From Salinispirillum sp. LH 10-3-1 (GTDB lineage Bacteria > Pseudomonadota > Gammaproteobacteria > Pseudomonadales > Natronospirillaceae), in contig NZ_CP101717.1 in assembly GCF_030643825.1 (NCBI RefSeq), forward strand, positions 310,001 through 374,000: a stretch of DNA of 64,000 nucleotides. Direction: 5' to 3'. The notes under the pieces are model-generated. The model ran no database searches and had not been told where the DNA came from. It saw only the letters and a list, made by a program, of their open reading frames with translations. Position numbers and translations under genes: made by a program. Positions 1 to 10,419 of the stretch are shown in pieces (the stretch's first letter is position 1; the number at the start of each line of letters is the position of its first letter).

Positions 1-1
1 C

Positions 2-952
2 GCGCTGGGCAACCCGAGTGCAGGACCTAAGCCTTCGGAGCTGAAGATCAGCGATAACGAGCTGCGTGAGTCCGTTGAGACTAACCAGCTTAAGCTGATG
101 AACGAACGTGGTCTGGATATGACCATCTTCTCGCCGCGCGCCAGTTTCATGGCGCACCACATTGGTGACTTTGAAACCAGCTCAACGTGGGCCGCCATGT
201 GCAACGAGCTGTGCTTCCGCGTTTCGCAGTTGTTTCCCGACCGTTTTATCGGTGCAGCCATGCTGCCTCAGTCTCCCGGTGTTGACCCGAAAAGCTGCAT
301 TCCAGAAATGGAACGCTGCATTAATGAGTACGGCTTTGTCGGTATCAACTTGAATCCGGATCCGTCCGGCGGACATTGGAAAGAGCCGCCGCTGACCGAT
401 CGTCACTGGTACCCGATTTACGAGAAAATGGTTGAGCTGGATATTCCTGCAATGATCCACGTCAGCACCAGTTGCAACGCCTGCTTCCACACCACGGGCG
501 CGCACTATTTGAACGCCGACACCACCGCGTTCATGCAGTTGCTGCAAGGCGACCTGTTCAAAGACTTCCCTGAATTGCGCTTCATCATCCCGCACGGCGG
601 CGGCGCAGTGCCGTACCATTGGGGTCGTTTCCGTGGCTTGGCCGATATGATGAAAAAGCCGATGTTGGATCAGCACCTGATGAACAACATCTACTTCGAC
701 ACCTGCGTGTATCATCAGCCCGGCATTGATCTGCTGACCGACGTGATCGACACCAAGAACGTGTTGTTCGCGTCTGAGATGATCGGTGCCGTACGAGGCA
801 TCGACCCGCAAACCGGCCACTATTTTGACGACACCAAACGCTACATCGAAGCAGCGGATCTGACCGACGACCAGCGTTACCAGATCTACGAAGGCAACGC
901 GCGGCGCGTATTCCCGCGTCTGGACGCCACCCTGAAAAAACAAGGTCGCTGA
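2..952 (+). CDS. ligJ: 4-oxalomesaconate hydratase LigJ (5' end outside window)
   Basis: Amidohydrolase-2 family enzyme that hydrates 4-oxalomesaconate to 4-carboxy-4-hydroxy-2-oxoadipate in the protocatechuate 4,5-cleavage pathway. The frame is open from base 2, giving 316 visible residues. The family is about 340 residues, so only about 25 N-terminal residues, including the first metal-binding HxH, lie outside. Visible family features are HVSTSCNACF, the IIPHGGGAVPYHWGR stretch (metal His) and the C-terminal EGNARRVFPRL. The gene is followed 14 bases later by ligI, so they are probably one operon. Assignment rests on remembered similarity to LigJ and on the ligI-ligA-ligB neighbours. An internal ATG at 98 is not the true start because coding continues upstream. 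Confidence 0.9.
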   Translation, partial: ALGNPSAGPKPSELKISDNELRESVETNQLKLMNERGLDMTIFSPRASFMAHHIGDFETSSTWAAMCNELCFRVSQLFPDRFIGAAMLPQSPGVDPKSCIPEMERCINEYGFVGINLNPDPSGGHWKEPPLTDRHWYPIYEKMVELDIPAMIHVSTSCNACFHTTGAHYLNADTTAFMQLLQGDLFKDFPELRFIIPHGGGAVPYHWGRFRGLADMMKKPMLDQHLMNNIYFDTCVYHQPGIDLLTDVIDTKNVLFASEMIGAVRGIDPQTGHYFDDTKRYIEAADLTDDQRYQIYEGNARRVFPRLDATLKKQGR

Positions 953-966
953 GAGAGGAGTCATGC

Positions 967-1895
967 ATGAGTGTTGAGAGTAGTTTTACTGTGACGCCCG
1001 GCTGGTTGAATTGGTATGACGGCCCGGCGAAACCCAAGTTTAAGGTGCCAGCAGGTGCCGTAGACGCGCACTGCCACGTGTTTGGCCCTGGCGAGCAGTT
1101 CCCGTTTGCGCCCGAGCGCAAATACACCCCGTGCGACGCGTCGAAAGACCAGTTGTTTGCCTTGCGTGACCACCTGGGCTTTGCCCGCAATGTAGTGGTG
1201 CAGGCCACCTGTCACGGTGCAGACAACAGCGCCATGGTCGACGCCTTGCAGCATTCCAACGGCATGGCGCGCGGTATTGCGACCGTGAAACGCAGCATCT
1301 CAGACGCGGAACTGCAGGCGTTGGACGCCGCCGGCGTGCGCGGCGTACGATTTAACTTCGTGAAGCGGTTGGTGGATTTTACGCCGAAAGAAGAGCTGAT
1401 GGAGATCGCCCAGCGCATCGCGCCCTTGGGCTGGCACATTGTCATCTATTTTGAAGCGGTCGACCTGCCTGAGCTGTGGGACTTCTTCACCGCCTTACCG
1501 ACCACCGTGGTGGTCGACCACATGGGGCGGCCGGATGTCACCAAGCCGGTTGACGGCGAAGAGTTCCAGCGCTTTGTGCGCTTGATGGACGAGCACGAGA
1601 ATATCTGGTCGAAGGTGAGCTGCCCTGAGCGCTTGAGCGTCAGTGGGCCTAAAGCGTTGAACGGCGAACAGCAGGCGTATCAAGATGTGGTGCCCTTTGC
1701 GCGCTTTTTGGTTGAACGCTTCCCTGACCGTGTGTTGTGGGGCACCGACTGGCCGCACCCGAACTTGAAAGACCACATGCCAGACGACGGCCTGCTGGTG
1801 GATTTCATTCCGCACATCGCGCCAACGGCCGAATTGCAACACAAATTATTGATCGACAACCCCATGCGATTGTACTGGCCGGAAGAGGTTAAATA

Positions 1896-1896
<1 letters not shown>
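967..1896 (+). CDS. ligI: 2-pyrone-4,6-dicarboxylate hydrolase LigI
   Basis: Hydrolyses 2-pyrone-4,6-dicarboxylate (PDC) to 4-oxalomesaconate (or its tautomer), just before LigJ. The protein has 309 residues of the cog3618 amidohydrolase branch. The DAHCHVFGP motif sits at about residues 33-41 (HxH at 35 and 37). LRDHLGFARNVVVQA, FNFVKRLVD, VVDHMGRPD and WGTDWPHPN (catalytic Asp region) follow in family order, and the C-terminus reads NPMRLYW as in Sphingobium LigI. The start at 967 has AGGAG six bases upstream. The stop overlaps the ligA start by one base (TAATG), which implies translational coupling. LigC, which makes PDC, is not in the window and must be upstream or elsewhere. Confidence 0.95.
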
Positions 1897-3142
<1,246 letters not shown>

Positions 3143-3174
3143 GCATAAGCGAGAGACATCGCAACTAGACCGAT

Positions 3175-3212
3175 AAAGCCGACCCGATGAAACCATCAGG
3201 TCGGCTTTTTTA
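3175..3212 (+). terminator. Rho-independent terminator of the ligJIAB operon
   Basis: AAAGCCGACC (3175-3184) pairs with GGTCGGCTTT across a 14-base loop and is followed by a T-rich tract. It lies 33 bases after the ligB stop, so ligA2B2 downstream must have its own promoter. Confidence 0.85.
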
Positions 3213-3241
3213 TGCGTCCTTCTTATAGACACCGCGTGTAG

Positions 3242-3262
3242 GGCGGTGTGTTTACACCCGCC
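3242..3262. repeat. Short intergenic inverted repeat
   Basis: GGCGGTGTG and CACCCGCC form a short hairpin with one bulged base, in the gap between ligB and ligA2. A similar GTGTAAACAC-type palindrome follows the marR gene (20608-20625), so this may be a low-copy intergenic palindrome. No function is evident. Confidence 0.4.
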
Positions 3263-3403
3263 GCAGGGTAGCCAGCCTATTCATGCCGTAAATCACCGGA
3301 ACAGATCGTTCCATTTACACCGCTTTTCCGATTGATCTGCATCAGTCGTTCCATATTCCTTGCCAGTAAAGTAATCCCTACCGACAGAATGCAGGGCTAA
3401 CCA

Positions 3404-3802
3404 ATGTCTTCCAAAAGCATAACTCCCAAACGACAACTCGCGCCGGGCACCATTAAGTTCGATGGCACCATGGCAAAGCAGGGCTACGCCCTCAACAAAA
3501 TGTGTTACTCCTTCAATGAAGCCAGCGCCCGAGAGGCCTTCAAAGCTGACGAGCGCGGCTATTGTGCGCAATTCGGTTTAACCGACGCCCAAATCAAGGC
3601 GGTGCTAGAGCGCGATGTGTTGAGCCTGCTCAAGCTTGGTGGCTCTATTTACTATTTGGCCAAATTTGCTGGTTTGCTTGGCCTGAATGTGCAGGACGTC
3701 GGTGGCCTACAAACCGGCATGAGCACAGAAGCGTTTAAAGCACGGCTGATGAAGATCGGCGTTGACCATCGCGCCCAACAGGAGGCAAAACAACATGGCT
3801 AA
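3404..3802 (+). CDS. Second LigA-type dioxygenase alpha subunit
   Basis: 132-residue paralogue of the protocatechuate 4,5-dioxygenase alpha subunit. It keeps the family order (APGTIKFDGTMAKQGYALNKMC, AREAFKADERGYC, LERDVLSLLKLGGSIYYLAK) but has diverged clearly from the ligA at 1896. For example, the C-terminal GGRSPDG motif is replaced by MKIGVDHRAQQ. The stop overlaps the following beta-subunit start by 8 bases, so it is translationally coupled to it. The substrate is unknown: protocatechuate, gallate or 3-O-methylgallate are the plausible options from the family. It is preceded by a 260-base gap with paired GGAACGA motifs that may be regulator sites. Confidence 0.85.
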   Translation: MSSKSITPKRQLAPGTIKFDGTMAKQGYALNKMCYSFNEASAREAFKADERGYCAQFGLTDAQIKAVLERDVLSLLKLGGSIYYLAKFAGLLGLNVQDVGGLQTGMSTEAFKARLMKIGVDHRAQQEAKQHG

Positions 3803-4637
3803 GATCCTAGGCGGCATCTCTACATCTCACATTCCTGCCATCGGCGTAGCCATGGATCAAGGGCTTGAGCAAACACCTTATTGGAAAGACTTTTTCGACG
3901 CCTATCCGCCGGTACGAAACTGGCTGGTAGAGCAAAAACCCGACATCGCCATCGTGTTTTATAACGACCACGGCTTGGAGTTTTTCTTGGATAAAAAACC
4001 CACTTTTGCCGTGGGTGTAGCACCGGAATACCACAATGCGGATGAAGGCTGGGGCATCAAACCCATCCCGTCAGTGACCGGTGAAACCGAGCTGTCGTGG
4101 CACATTGTTAACACGCTAATAGAGGACGAATTCGACATCACCGTTTGTCAGGAGATGCGCGTGGATCACGGTTTGACGGTGCCGTTGTCGGTCATGTGGC
4201 CGGGTCATTCCTATCAGCACGTCAAGGTCATTCCTGTGTGCATCAACTGTGAACGGCACCCCATGCCGACGCCTGCACGGTGTTTCAAACTGGGGCAAGC
4301 CATAGCCCGTGCGGTGGCTTCGTGGGACAGTGATGAACGGGTGGTGGTGTTTGGCACTGGTGGTTTGTCGCATCAATTAGACGGTGAACGGGCAGGGTTT
4401 ATTAACGCAGGGTTCGACGAATACTGCATGGACCAAATCGTGCCCAACCCCGAAGCCCTCACCCGTTACAGCAACGACGATCTCGTCGACATCGCAGGCG
4501 CACAGGGCGTAGAACTTAATATGTGGCTGGGTATGCGCGGCGCGCTCGAAGGCGGAGCACTCAAGGTGCTGCACCGCAACTACCATGTGCCGATATCAAA
4601 CACCGGCGCGGGATTGATGTTGATCGAGCGAAATTAA
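3795..4637 (+). CDS. Second LigB-type extradiol dioxygenase beta subunit
   Basis: 280-residue class III extradiol dioxygenase. The start at 3795 is chosen because GGAGG lies 10 bases upstream and the product then begins MAKILGGISTSH like its family; an upstream ATG at 3762 would add 11 unrelated residues. His12, His59 (FYNDHGLEF), the GTGGLSHQLDGERAG catalytic His and the GVELNMWLGMRGAL glutamate are all kept, so an active enzyme is expected. It differs widely from the ligB at 2303 and reads closer to the beta-proteobacterial PmdB/DesB style (GGISTSHIPAIGVA, GERAGF). The second pair may widen substrate range (gallate, 3-O-methylgallate); this is inference. Confidence 0.85.
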   Translation: MAKILGGISTSHIPAIGVAMDQGLEQTPYWKDFFDAYPPVRNWLVEQKPDIAIVFYNDHGLEFFLDKKPTFAVGVAPEYHNADEGWGIKPIPSVTGETELSWHIVNTLIEDEFDITVCQEMRVDHGLTVPLSVMWPGHSYQHVKVIPVCINCERHPMPTPARCFKLGQAIARAVASWDSDERVVVFGTGGLSHQLDGERAGFINAGFDEYCMDQIVPNPEALTRYSNDDLVDIAGAQGVELNMWLGMRGALEGGALKVLHRNYHVPISNTGAGLMLIERN

Positions 4638-4674
4638 CGCTAAGATAGTTGCAGTTGATGCAGCGAGAAAGCGC

Positions 4675-5613
4675 ATGTCGGCCAAACCGAACCCAAGTAA
4701 AGCGCAAGACGTACCACAGTTCGTACTCTACGGCGAGGCCGAGCACCACGATACGTTGGAGTTCTTGCACCTAGAACCGATTGCTACGCGCAGTCGCTCG
4801 AACGGTTGGGTCATCAAGGCGCATCGGCACGCGCGGTTGCATCAGCTTATCTTGGTGTTTTCCGGTGCGGTCACGGCGTGGGTCGATGAGCAAGAGCACC
4901 ATCTAGACGGTGCCTGCTGCATCAGCCTGCCGCCAGGCATCGTGCACGGGTTTCGCTTTGCGCCAGAAACTCAGGGCGTCGTATTAACGGTGGCACAAGC
5001 CATGGTGACCGACTTGGCAGATGAGCGCACCAAAACCTATTTGGATGCCTTGTTCGCGCAACCCGAAATCATATCCTTCTCTTCCAGCTCTGCAGTGTTA
5101 CGCCAATTGCACAGTAACGTGCAACAGATGATGGAAGAATTCCGCAGCATTAATCCGGGCCGCCAATTGCTCTGTGAATGGCTGTTGCAAACGGTGCTGT
5201 TGCAGTTGAGCCGCTGTGTGGCAACGCAGCGCCATGTCACTGAAACGCGCGCACCCGAAACCCAGCATATGCAGCAACTGCGCGCCTTGATTGAGGCGCA
5301 TTTTACTAACCACTGGAAGGTCGAAGACTACGCCCGAACGCTCAATATGCCGCCGGCTCGTTTGAACAGAATGTGCAAAACCATTGCCGGAAAAAATGCC
5401 AAAGCACTGTTGCAAGAACGGCTGTTGTTGGAGGCTCGGCGCAAGTTAATCTACACCCGAGCCACCATCGAACACATTGCTTTTGATCTGGGTTATGCGG
5501 ACCCAGCTTACTTTTCACGGGTATTTCAACAAGCGGAAGGTGTGTCGCCGAAAGTGTACCGCCAGCAGCACGATGCAATGAAGGAGCTCGAAGACGGTGC
5601 GGGCCCTGGCTAG
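4675..5613 (+). CDS. AraC-family regulator, probable activator of pobA
   Basis: 312 residues. The N-terminal cupin-like effector domain has HRHARLHQLILVFSG at about residues 45-59 and CCISLPPGIVHGF. The C-terminal double helix-turn-helix of the AraC/XylS family spans about residues 205-305, with the signature FDLGYADPAYFSRVFQQAEGVSPKVYR. It sits 117 bases upstream of pobA on the same strand, in the position of the AraC-type PobR/PobC regulators of pseudomonads, so activation of pobA by 4-hydroxybenzoate is the likely role. A 21-bp-spaced direct repeat in the gap to pobA is a candidate binding site. It starts 37 bases after ligB2. Confidence 0.8.
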   Translation: MSAKPNPSKAQDVPQFVLYGEAEHHDTLEFLHLEPIATRSRSNGWVIKAHRHARLHQLILVFSGAVTAWVDEQEHHLDGACCISLPPGIVHGFRFAPETQGVVLTVAQAMVTDLADERTKTYLDALFAQPEIISFSSSSAVLRQLHSNVQQMMEEFRSINPGRQLLCEWLLQTVLLQLSRCVATQRHVTETRAPETQHMQQLRALIEAHFTNHWKVEDYARTLNMPPARLNRMCKTIAGKNAKALLQERLLLEARRKLIYTRATIEHIAFDLGYADPAYFSRVFQQAEGVSPKVYRQQHDAMKELEDGAGPG

Positions 5614-5631
5614 TGCCATAAAAGATGATTT

Positions 5632-5660
5632 GAACGAAAAGTACAAGAATTCGAACGTAA
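5632..5660 (+). promoter_or_regulatory. Candidate AraC-type direct-repeat operator upstream of pobA
   Basis: GAACGAAAA (from 5632) and GAACGTAAT (from 5653) are spaced exactly 21 bases start to start, two helical turns, the classic geometry of AraC/XylS half-sites. They lie about 70-98 bases upstream of the pobA start. The function is inferred from geometry and location only. Confidence 0.45.
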
Positions 5661-5717
5661 TCTGCATTAAATCGCTCGCCGAAATCCGGACACTGTGTAG
5701 TCATCTTACAACAATAA

Positions 5718-6947
<1,230 letters not shown>

Positions 6948-6960
6948 CACGTTGCTCACG

Positions 6961-6987
6961 GCGAGGCATCTCTGCCTCGCTTCTCTT
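6961..6987 (+). terminator. Probable terminator after pobA
   Basis: GCGAGGCA-TCTC-TGCCTCGC perfect 8-bp stem with a four-base loop, followed by TTCTCTT, 14 bases after the pobA stop. Confidence 0.7.
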
Positions 6988-7129
6988 GACCACTAAATTC
7001 TGCCACAATGCACGCCGACACTGGGCCAAGGAGGTGCCAGCACTGCGGGAGATGCCTTTTCTCAGAATTCAGGCGCTTAACGTGTTGCCCCTCTTTGGTC
7101 TCCCCTGAGACTCGTCATATAAGGATTAT

Positions 7130-9916
7130 ATGAATATGCGTGTAATAACCCCCAGGACTGGGATCTGGCTGTTCCTCAGCCTTTTCTCGATCGGTCTACT
7201 CTCGGCGTGTGCCCAACACTCAACCACGACCAGCGCGGAAATTCATCGCACGGCGGACTATCCCAATCTGATCATTTGGCCTAACAGCAACTCGCATTCG
7301 AATAACGAGGTGGTCATCAAACTGGTCGTTCGAGCCGGTAGCCTGCAAGAAACAGACAACCAACTCGGTTATGCTCACCTCTTAGAACACATGTTGTTTC
7401 GCGGTACAGAGCGGTTTCCGGGTGACCAATTGCAGACCCGCTTGCGGGAGCTTGGACTGGTGATGGGAACGCATTCCAATGCCTACACCAGTTTTGATGA
7501 AACCACTTATTGGTTCTACCTCAACACAGCAACACCACAGCGCGTTAACGCCGTGTTGGAAATTGTGGCTGAAATGGCGTTTCATGCGCAGATTGATGAC
7601 GCGGCATTGGCCATAGAAAAGAGTGTCGTCTTGCAGGAATGGCGCGATTATACCCGCGACCAGAATCGGGTTGGTGAGGTGTTGTTCAACGACTTGTTTG
7701 CCGGCAGCCGTTACGCACAGCGCCGCCCCATCGGGACCTCGGAAAGCATTCAACAGGCAACCGCACAGGGCCTGCGAGACTTCTATCGGGAATGGTATCA
7801 GGCGCCGAACATGACTTTGGTCGTCAGCGGTGACATTGATGCCGAAGACATTCAAACTCAGTTTCTGGCGCACTTTAAGCAACCATTTCGTGCGCCCATG
7901 GGGCAGCCTCAGCAATATCCTTTAGCCCTAGATCGCATAAGTGAACGCCTTATTGTCACCGATCCCTACACAACATCCGGTAGCGCTTGGTTGGGCTTCA
8001 TTCATCCCATAGCGCCGGTGCGGACCACCGACGGTTGGCTTGATGATATAAAACGCATAGCGGCCTATGACATCTTGCTGGACCGTTTGGAACGCCGGTT
8101 GGTCGAAACCCAAGGACGTGTCAGCGACTTCGAATATTATTATGATCACTTCCTGCCCGGCTTTTACCTCATGGAAATCGGAGCAACGGCGACGACAACA
8201 GGACTCCCATTAGCGGTGCAAATCATCGAGCAAGAACGTCAGCGTTTGCTGATAGGGGGGATCAGCGAGTTGGAATTGGAACGTTGGAAGAGAAGCTTCC
8301 TGCGCCATGAGCGTTTGCAGCAAGACTCCGCGTGGCATCTTTCAGAAGAAGCGCGTCTGCATGTCATGCTAGGACGCCCGCTATTAAATCAGAGTGAAAA
8401 ACTGGCGCTGCTCGAATCCGCCGTGCCGGAGTGGACAACACAAGAGGTACTGAGGGCAGTGCTGCCAACGTTGTCGCTGGCGCCTAATGTGCAAATTATA
8501 CATCCCTATAACGTACCGGCGCCCAGTGAGGCCGATGTTGATGCCTGGCTGGCCAGTGGCACCTATCTGGCGGATGCAGGAGCGTTGGATGCAGCGGAAA
8601 TTGAGGACGTAGGCTTCGACGAGACCTGGCCCATTGCACCGACCTATTCTGGGGCGCTAACCTCTGAACGTGTATTGGACAACGGCGTTGTGGAATGGAA
8701 GCTTGATAACGGCATCGAGGTTCTGTTCTATCAACAGCAGAGCACTCCAGGTAAAGCCTATTTTACCTTGGTTGGGCTGGGTGGTTTCAACCGCATGTCG
8801 CCGGAAGAGACGCTGACGGGGCGCATCGTCACCGATGTCATGGGCTATAGCGGACTGCGCCAGTTAGACGGTGCCGAGTTAAGCCAATGGTTGCAAAGCC
8901 AAGGCTTAGGACTACTTGCAACGCAAGACTTTTACGACCGACTCATGCACGGCTATGCACCATCAGAGGATTTTGATCGCGTATTGCGCGTTTTGCACAG
9001 CGCTTTAACCGAAGCCAAAGCAGACCCCTTGGTGTGGGAGCATATGCTGACGCAATACCGTGACTACTTAATACAATGGTCAGATAACCCACAGCACCTG
9101 TGGTCCGATACGCTCGCAGAAGTGCTTTTTAATCAAGATCCTGCGCTGCGCAGTTTGACGCTGGAAGAACTGGACACAATCACTCTGGAAGGCATGGTAG
9201 ACAACTACCGTCGTTTCATTGCTGGTGCGCAGAACTACCGCTTAGTGATTGTGGGGGATATAGCGCAGCAGGAGGCGTATGCCGCCGTGATGGAAAGCGT
9301 AGCAACCTTGCCGCCAACCGATCAGGTCGTGGCCGTTAATCGTCAGTACCCACAGATTCTAGCATCAAGTGCCGTGCATGTGCCCGGCAGCGGTGAGCAG
9401 TCGGCACAGGTAGTTTTGCGGTACGCCGTGCCCAAAGACAGTTTGCCGCCGTCTTTCAACCTGGACCGGCTCTACCTTGAGCGTTGGATGGATGAAATTT
9501 TGTTCGACGAAATCCGCAATAACCAAGGTATGGTCTATGCCATTCAAACCGAATTTGAAGGGCGGACAATCTATGAGGATGAGCTACGCCTAGTGATATC
9601 CCTAGCCGTGCACCCTGACCGGGTGGCGGACAGCGTGCAGGCGATTGAAGCTTTAATGCAGCGCCCACCGCATAAGGTGACGCAAGCACAAGTTGATCAT
9701 TGGCATCGGGATTTCATGAATCAGCAGCGGGCAAGGGCGCACCAGTCGGCAGAAAGCATGGCGTTTGACTTGGCCTACGCAGAACTCTTCCAGCTTGATG
9801 TGAATCATCTAGTCACTGGCGAGGTTAGGCGTGCAGCGCCTGAAGCCGTTCTTGCACTCTTGGGACGATTCAGCGCGCCGAATGCCACTCGCCAAGAGCT
9901 TGTTTGGTTGCCTTAG
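7130..9916 (+). CDS. M16 family zinc metallopeptidase, lipoprotein
   Basis: 928-residue two-lobed insulinase-like (M16) peptidase. A lipoprotein signal (hydrophobic stretch then LLSAC, Cys at about 27) places it in the periplasm or outer membrane inner leaflet. The inverted zinc motif HLLEH lies at about residue 84-88 within LGYAHLLEHMLFRGTERF, with the distal Glu in EKSVVLQEWRDY. The C-terminal half repeats the M16 fold (SAQVVLRYAVP) without a zinc motif, as usual. Length matches the pitrilysin/PqqL-like single-chain group. It is monocistronic, framed by two terminators. Substrate is unknown; a link to aromatic catabolism is not supported. Confidence 0.88.
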   Translation: MNMRVITPRTGIWLFLSLFSIGLLSACAQHSTTTSAEIHRTADYPNLIIWPNSNSHSNNEVVIKLVVRAGSLQETDNQLGYAHLLEHMLFRGTERFPGDQLQTRLRELGLVMGTHSNAYTSFDETTYWFYLNTATPQRVNAVLEIVAEMAFHAQIDDAALAIEKSVVLQEWRDYTRDQNRVGEVLFNDLFAGSRYAQRRPIGTSESIQQATAQGLRDFYREWYQAPNMTLVVSGDIDAEDIQTQFLAHFKQPFRAPMGQPQQYPLALDRISERLIVTDPYTTSGSAWLGFIHPIAPVRTTDGWLDDIKRIAAYDILLDRLERRLVETQGRVSDFEYYYDHFLPGFYLMEIGATATTTGLPLAVQIIEQERQRLLIGGISELELERWKRSFLRHERLQQDSAWHLSEEARLHVMLGRPLLNQSEKLALLESAVPEWTTQEVLRAVLPTLSLAPNVQIIHPYNVPAPSEADVDAWLASGTYLADAGALDAAEIEDVGFDETWPIAPTYSGALTSERVLDNGVVEWKLDNGIEVLFYQQQSTPGKAYFTLVGLGGFNRMSPEETLTGRIVTDVMGYSGLRQLDGAELSQWLQSQGLGLLATQDFYDRLMHGYAPSEDFDRVLRVLHSALTEAKADPLVWEHMLTQYRDYLIQWSDNPQHLWSDTLAEVLFNQDPALRSLTLEELDTITLEGMVDNYRRFIAGAQNYRLVIVGDIAQQEAYAAVMESVATLPPTDQVVAVNRQYPQILASSAVHVPGSGEQSAQVVLRYAVPKDSLPPSFNLDRLYLERWMDEILFDEIRNNQGMVYAIQTEFEGRTIYEDELRLVISLAVHPDRVADSVQAIEALMQRPPHKVTQAQVDHWHRDFMNQQRARAHQSAESMAFDLAYAELFQLDVNHLVTGEVRRAAPEAVLALLGRFSAPNATRQELVWLP

Positions 9917-9919
9917 TAT

Positions 9920-9952
9920 AATCAGGGCACTTCCGTAACAAGTGCCCTGATT
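9920..9952. terminator. Bidirectional terminator between convergent genes
   Basis: AATCAGGGCACTT and AAGTGCCCTGATT form a perfect 13-bp stem with a seven-base loop, between the convergent M16 peptidase and thioesterase genes. There is no long T tract, but the position argues for a shared terminator. Confidence 0.75.
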
Positions 9953-9964
9953 CATACCTGCTCA

Positions 9965-10387
9965 TCACGCCGGTTCGCTGAACGCCGCCAAAATCTCTTC
10001 AGGAATCGGTTGTGCCTTGATACCGCCGGGCTTCTCGGCGTCAGCGGCCACCCACACCCGTGTTTCGAAGCCTTCCACCGCGAGGGCTTCGCCTTTCAAT
10101 ATACGGTGATACACGTCAAAGCTGCTGCGCCGGAATTCGGTGATGCGGCTTTCAATCACAATGTCCTCGCCATAACGCGACGGAATGTAGAACTTCGAGC
10201 GCGTATCCACCATCGGAATGCCGACGCTGTTGAAGCGCTGCACCATGTCGTATTTCGGGAAACCAGCGGCGGCAAACAAGCGGCCGGTAGCGTCGTCAAA
10301 GTAGGCAAAATAGCGCGGGTAGAACACGATGCCAGCGGGGTCGCAGTCGCCCCATTCGATGGTGCGGGTGTGGCGGTTAATCAACAT
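9965..10387 (-). CDS. Hotdog-fold acyl-CoA thioesterase (4-hydroxybenzoyl-CoA thioesterase type)
   Basis: 140-residue hotdog protein with the 4-HBT signature EWGDCDPAGIVFYPRYFAYFDDA; the Asp in DPAGIVFYP is the usual catalytic residue. The start at 10387 is chosen because AGAGGA lies seven bases upstream. A GTG at 10423 overlapping the upstream ligase stop would add 12 residues without a ribosome site. Expected role is hydrolysis of 4-hydroxybenzoyl-CoA or vanilloyl-CoA released by the thiolase, giving 4-hydroxybenzoate for PobA or vanillate. It is the last gene of the minus-strand operon 16800-9965. Confidence 0.8.
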   Translation of the reverse strand: MLINRHTRTIEWGDCDPAGIVFYPRYFAYFDDATGRLFAAAGFPKYDMVQRFNSVGIPMVDTRSKFYIPSRYGEDIVIESRITEFRRSSFDVYHRILKGEALAVEGFETRVWVAADAEKPGGIKAQPIPEEILAAFSEPA

Positions 10388-10419
10388 AGTGGCGTCCTCT
10401 GGTTGTCTGTTTACACCGC

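Noticed and set aside
182-964. Long minus-strand open frame of 260 codons opposite ligJ
   Set aside because: It is the antisense shadow of ligJ; the translation has no family features and there is no ribosome site.
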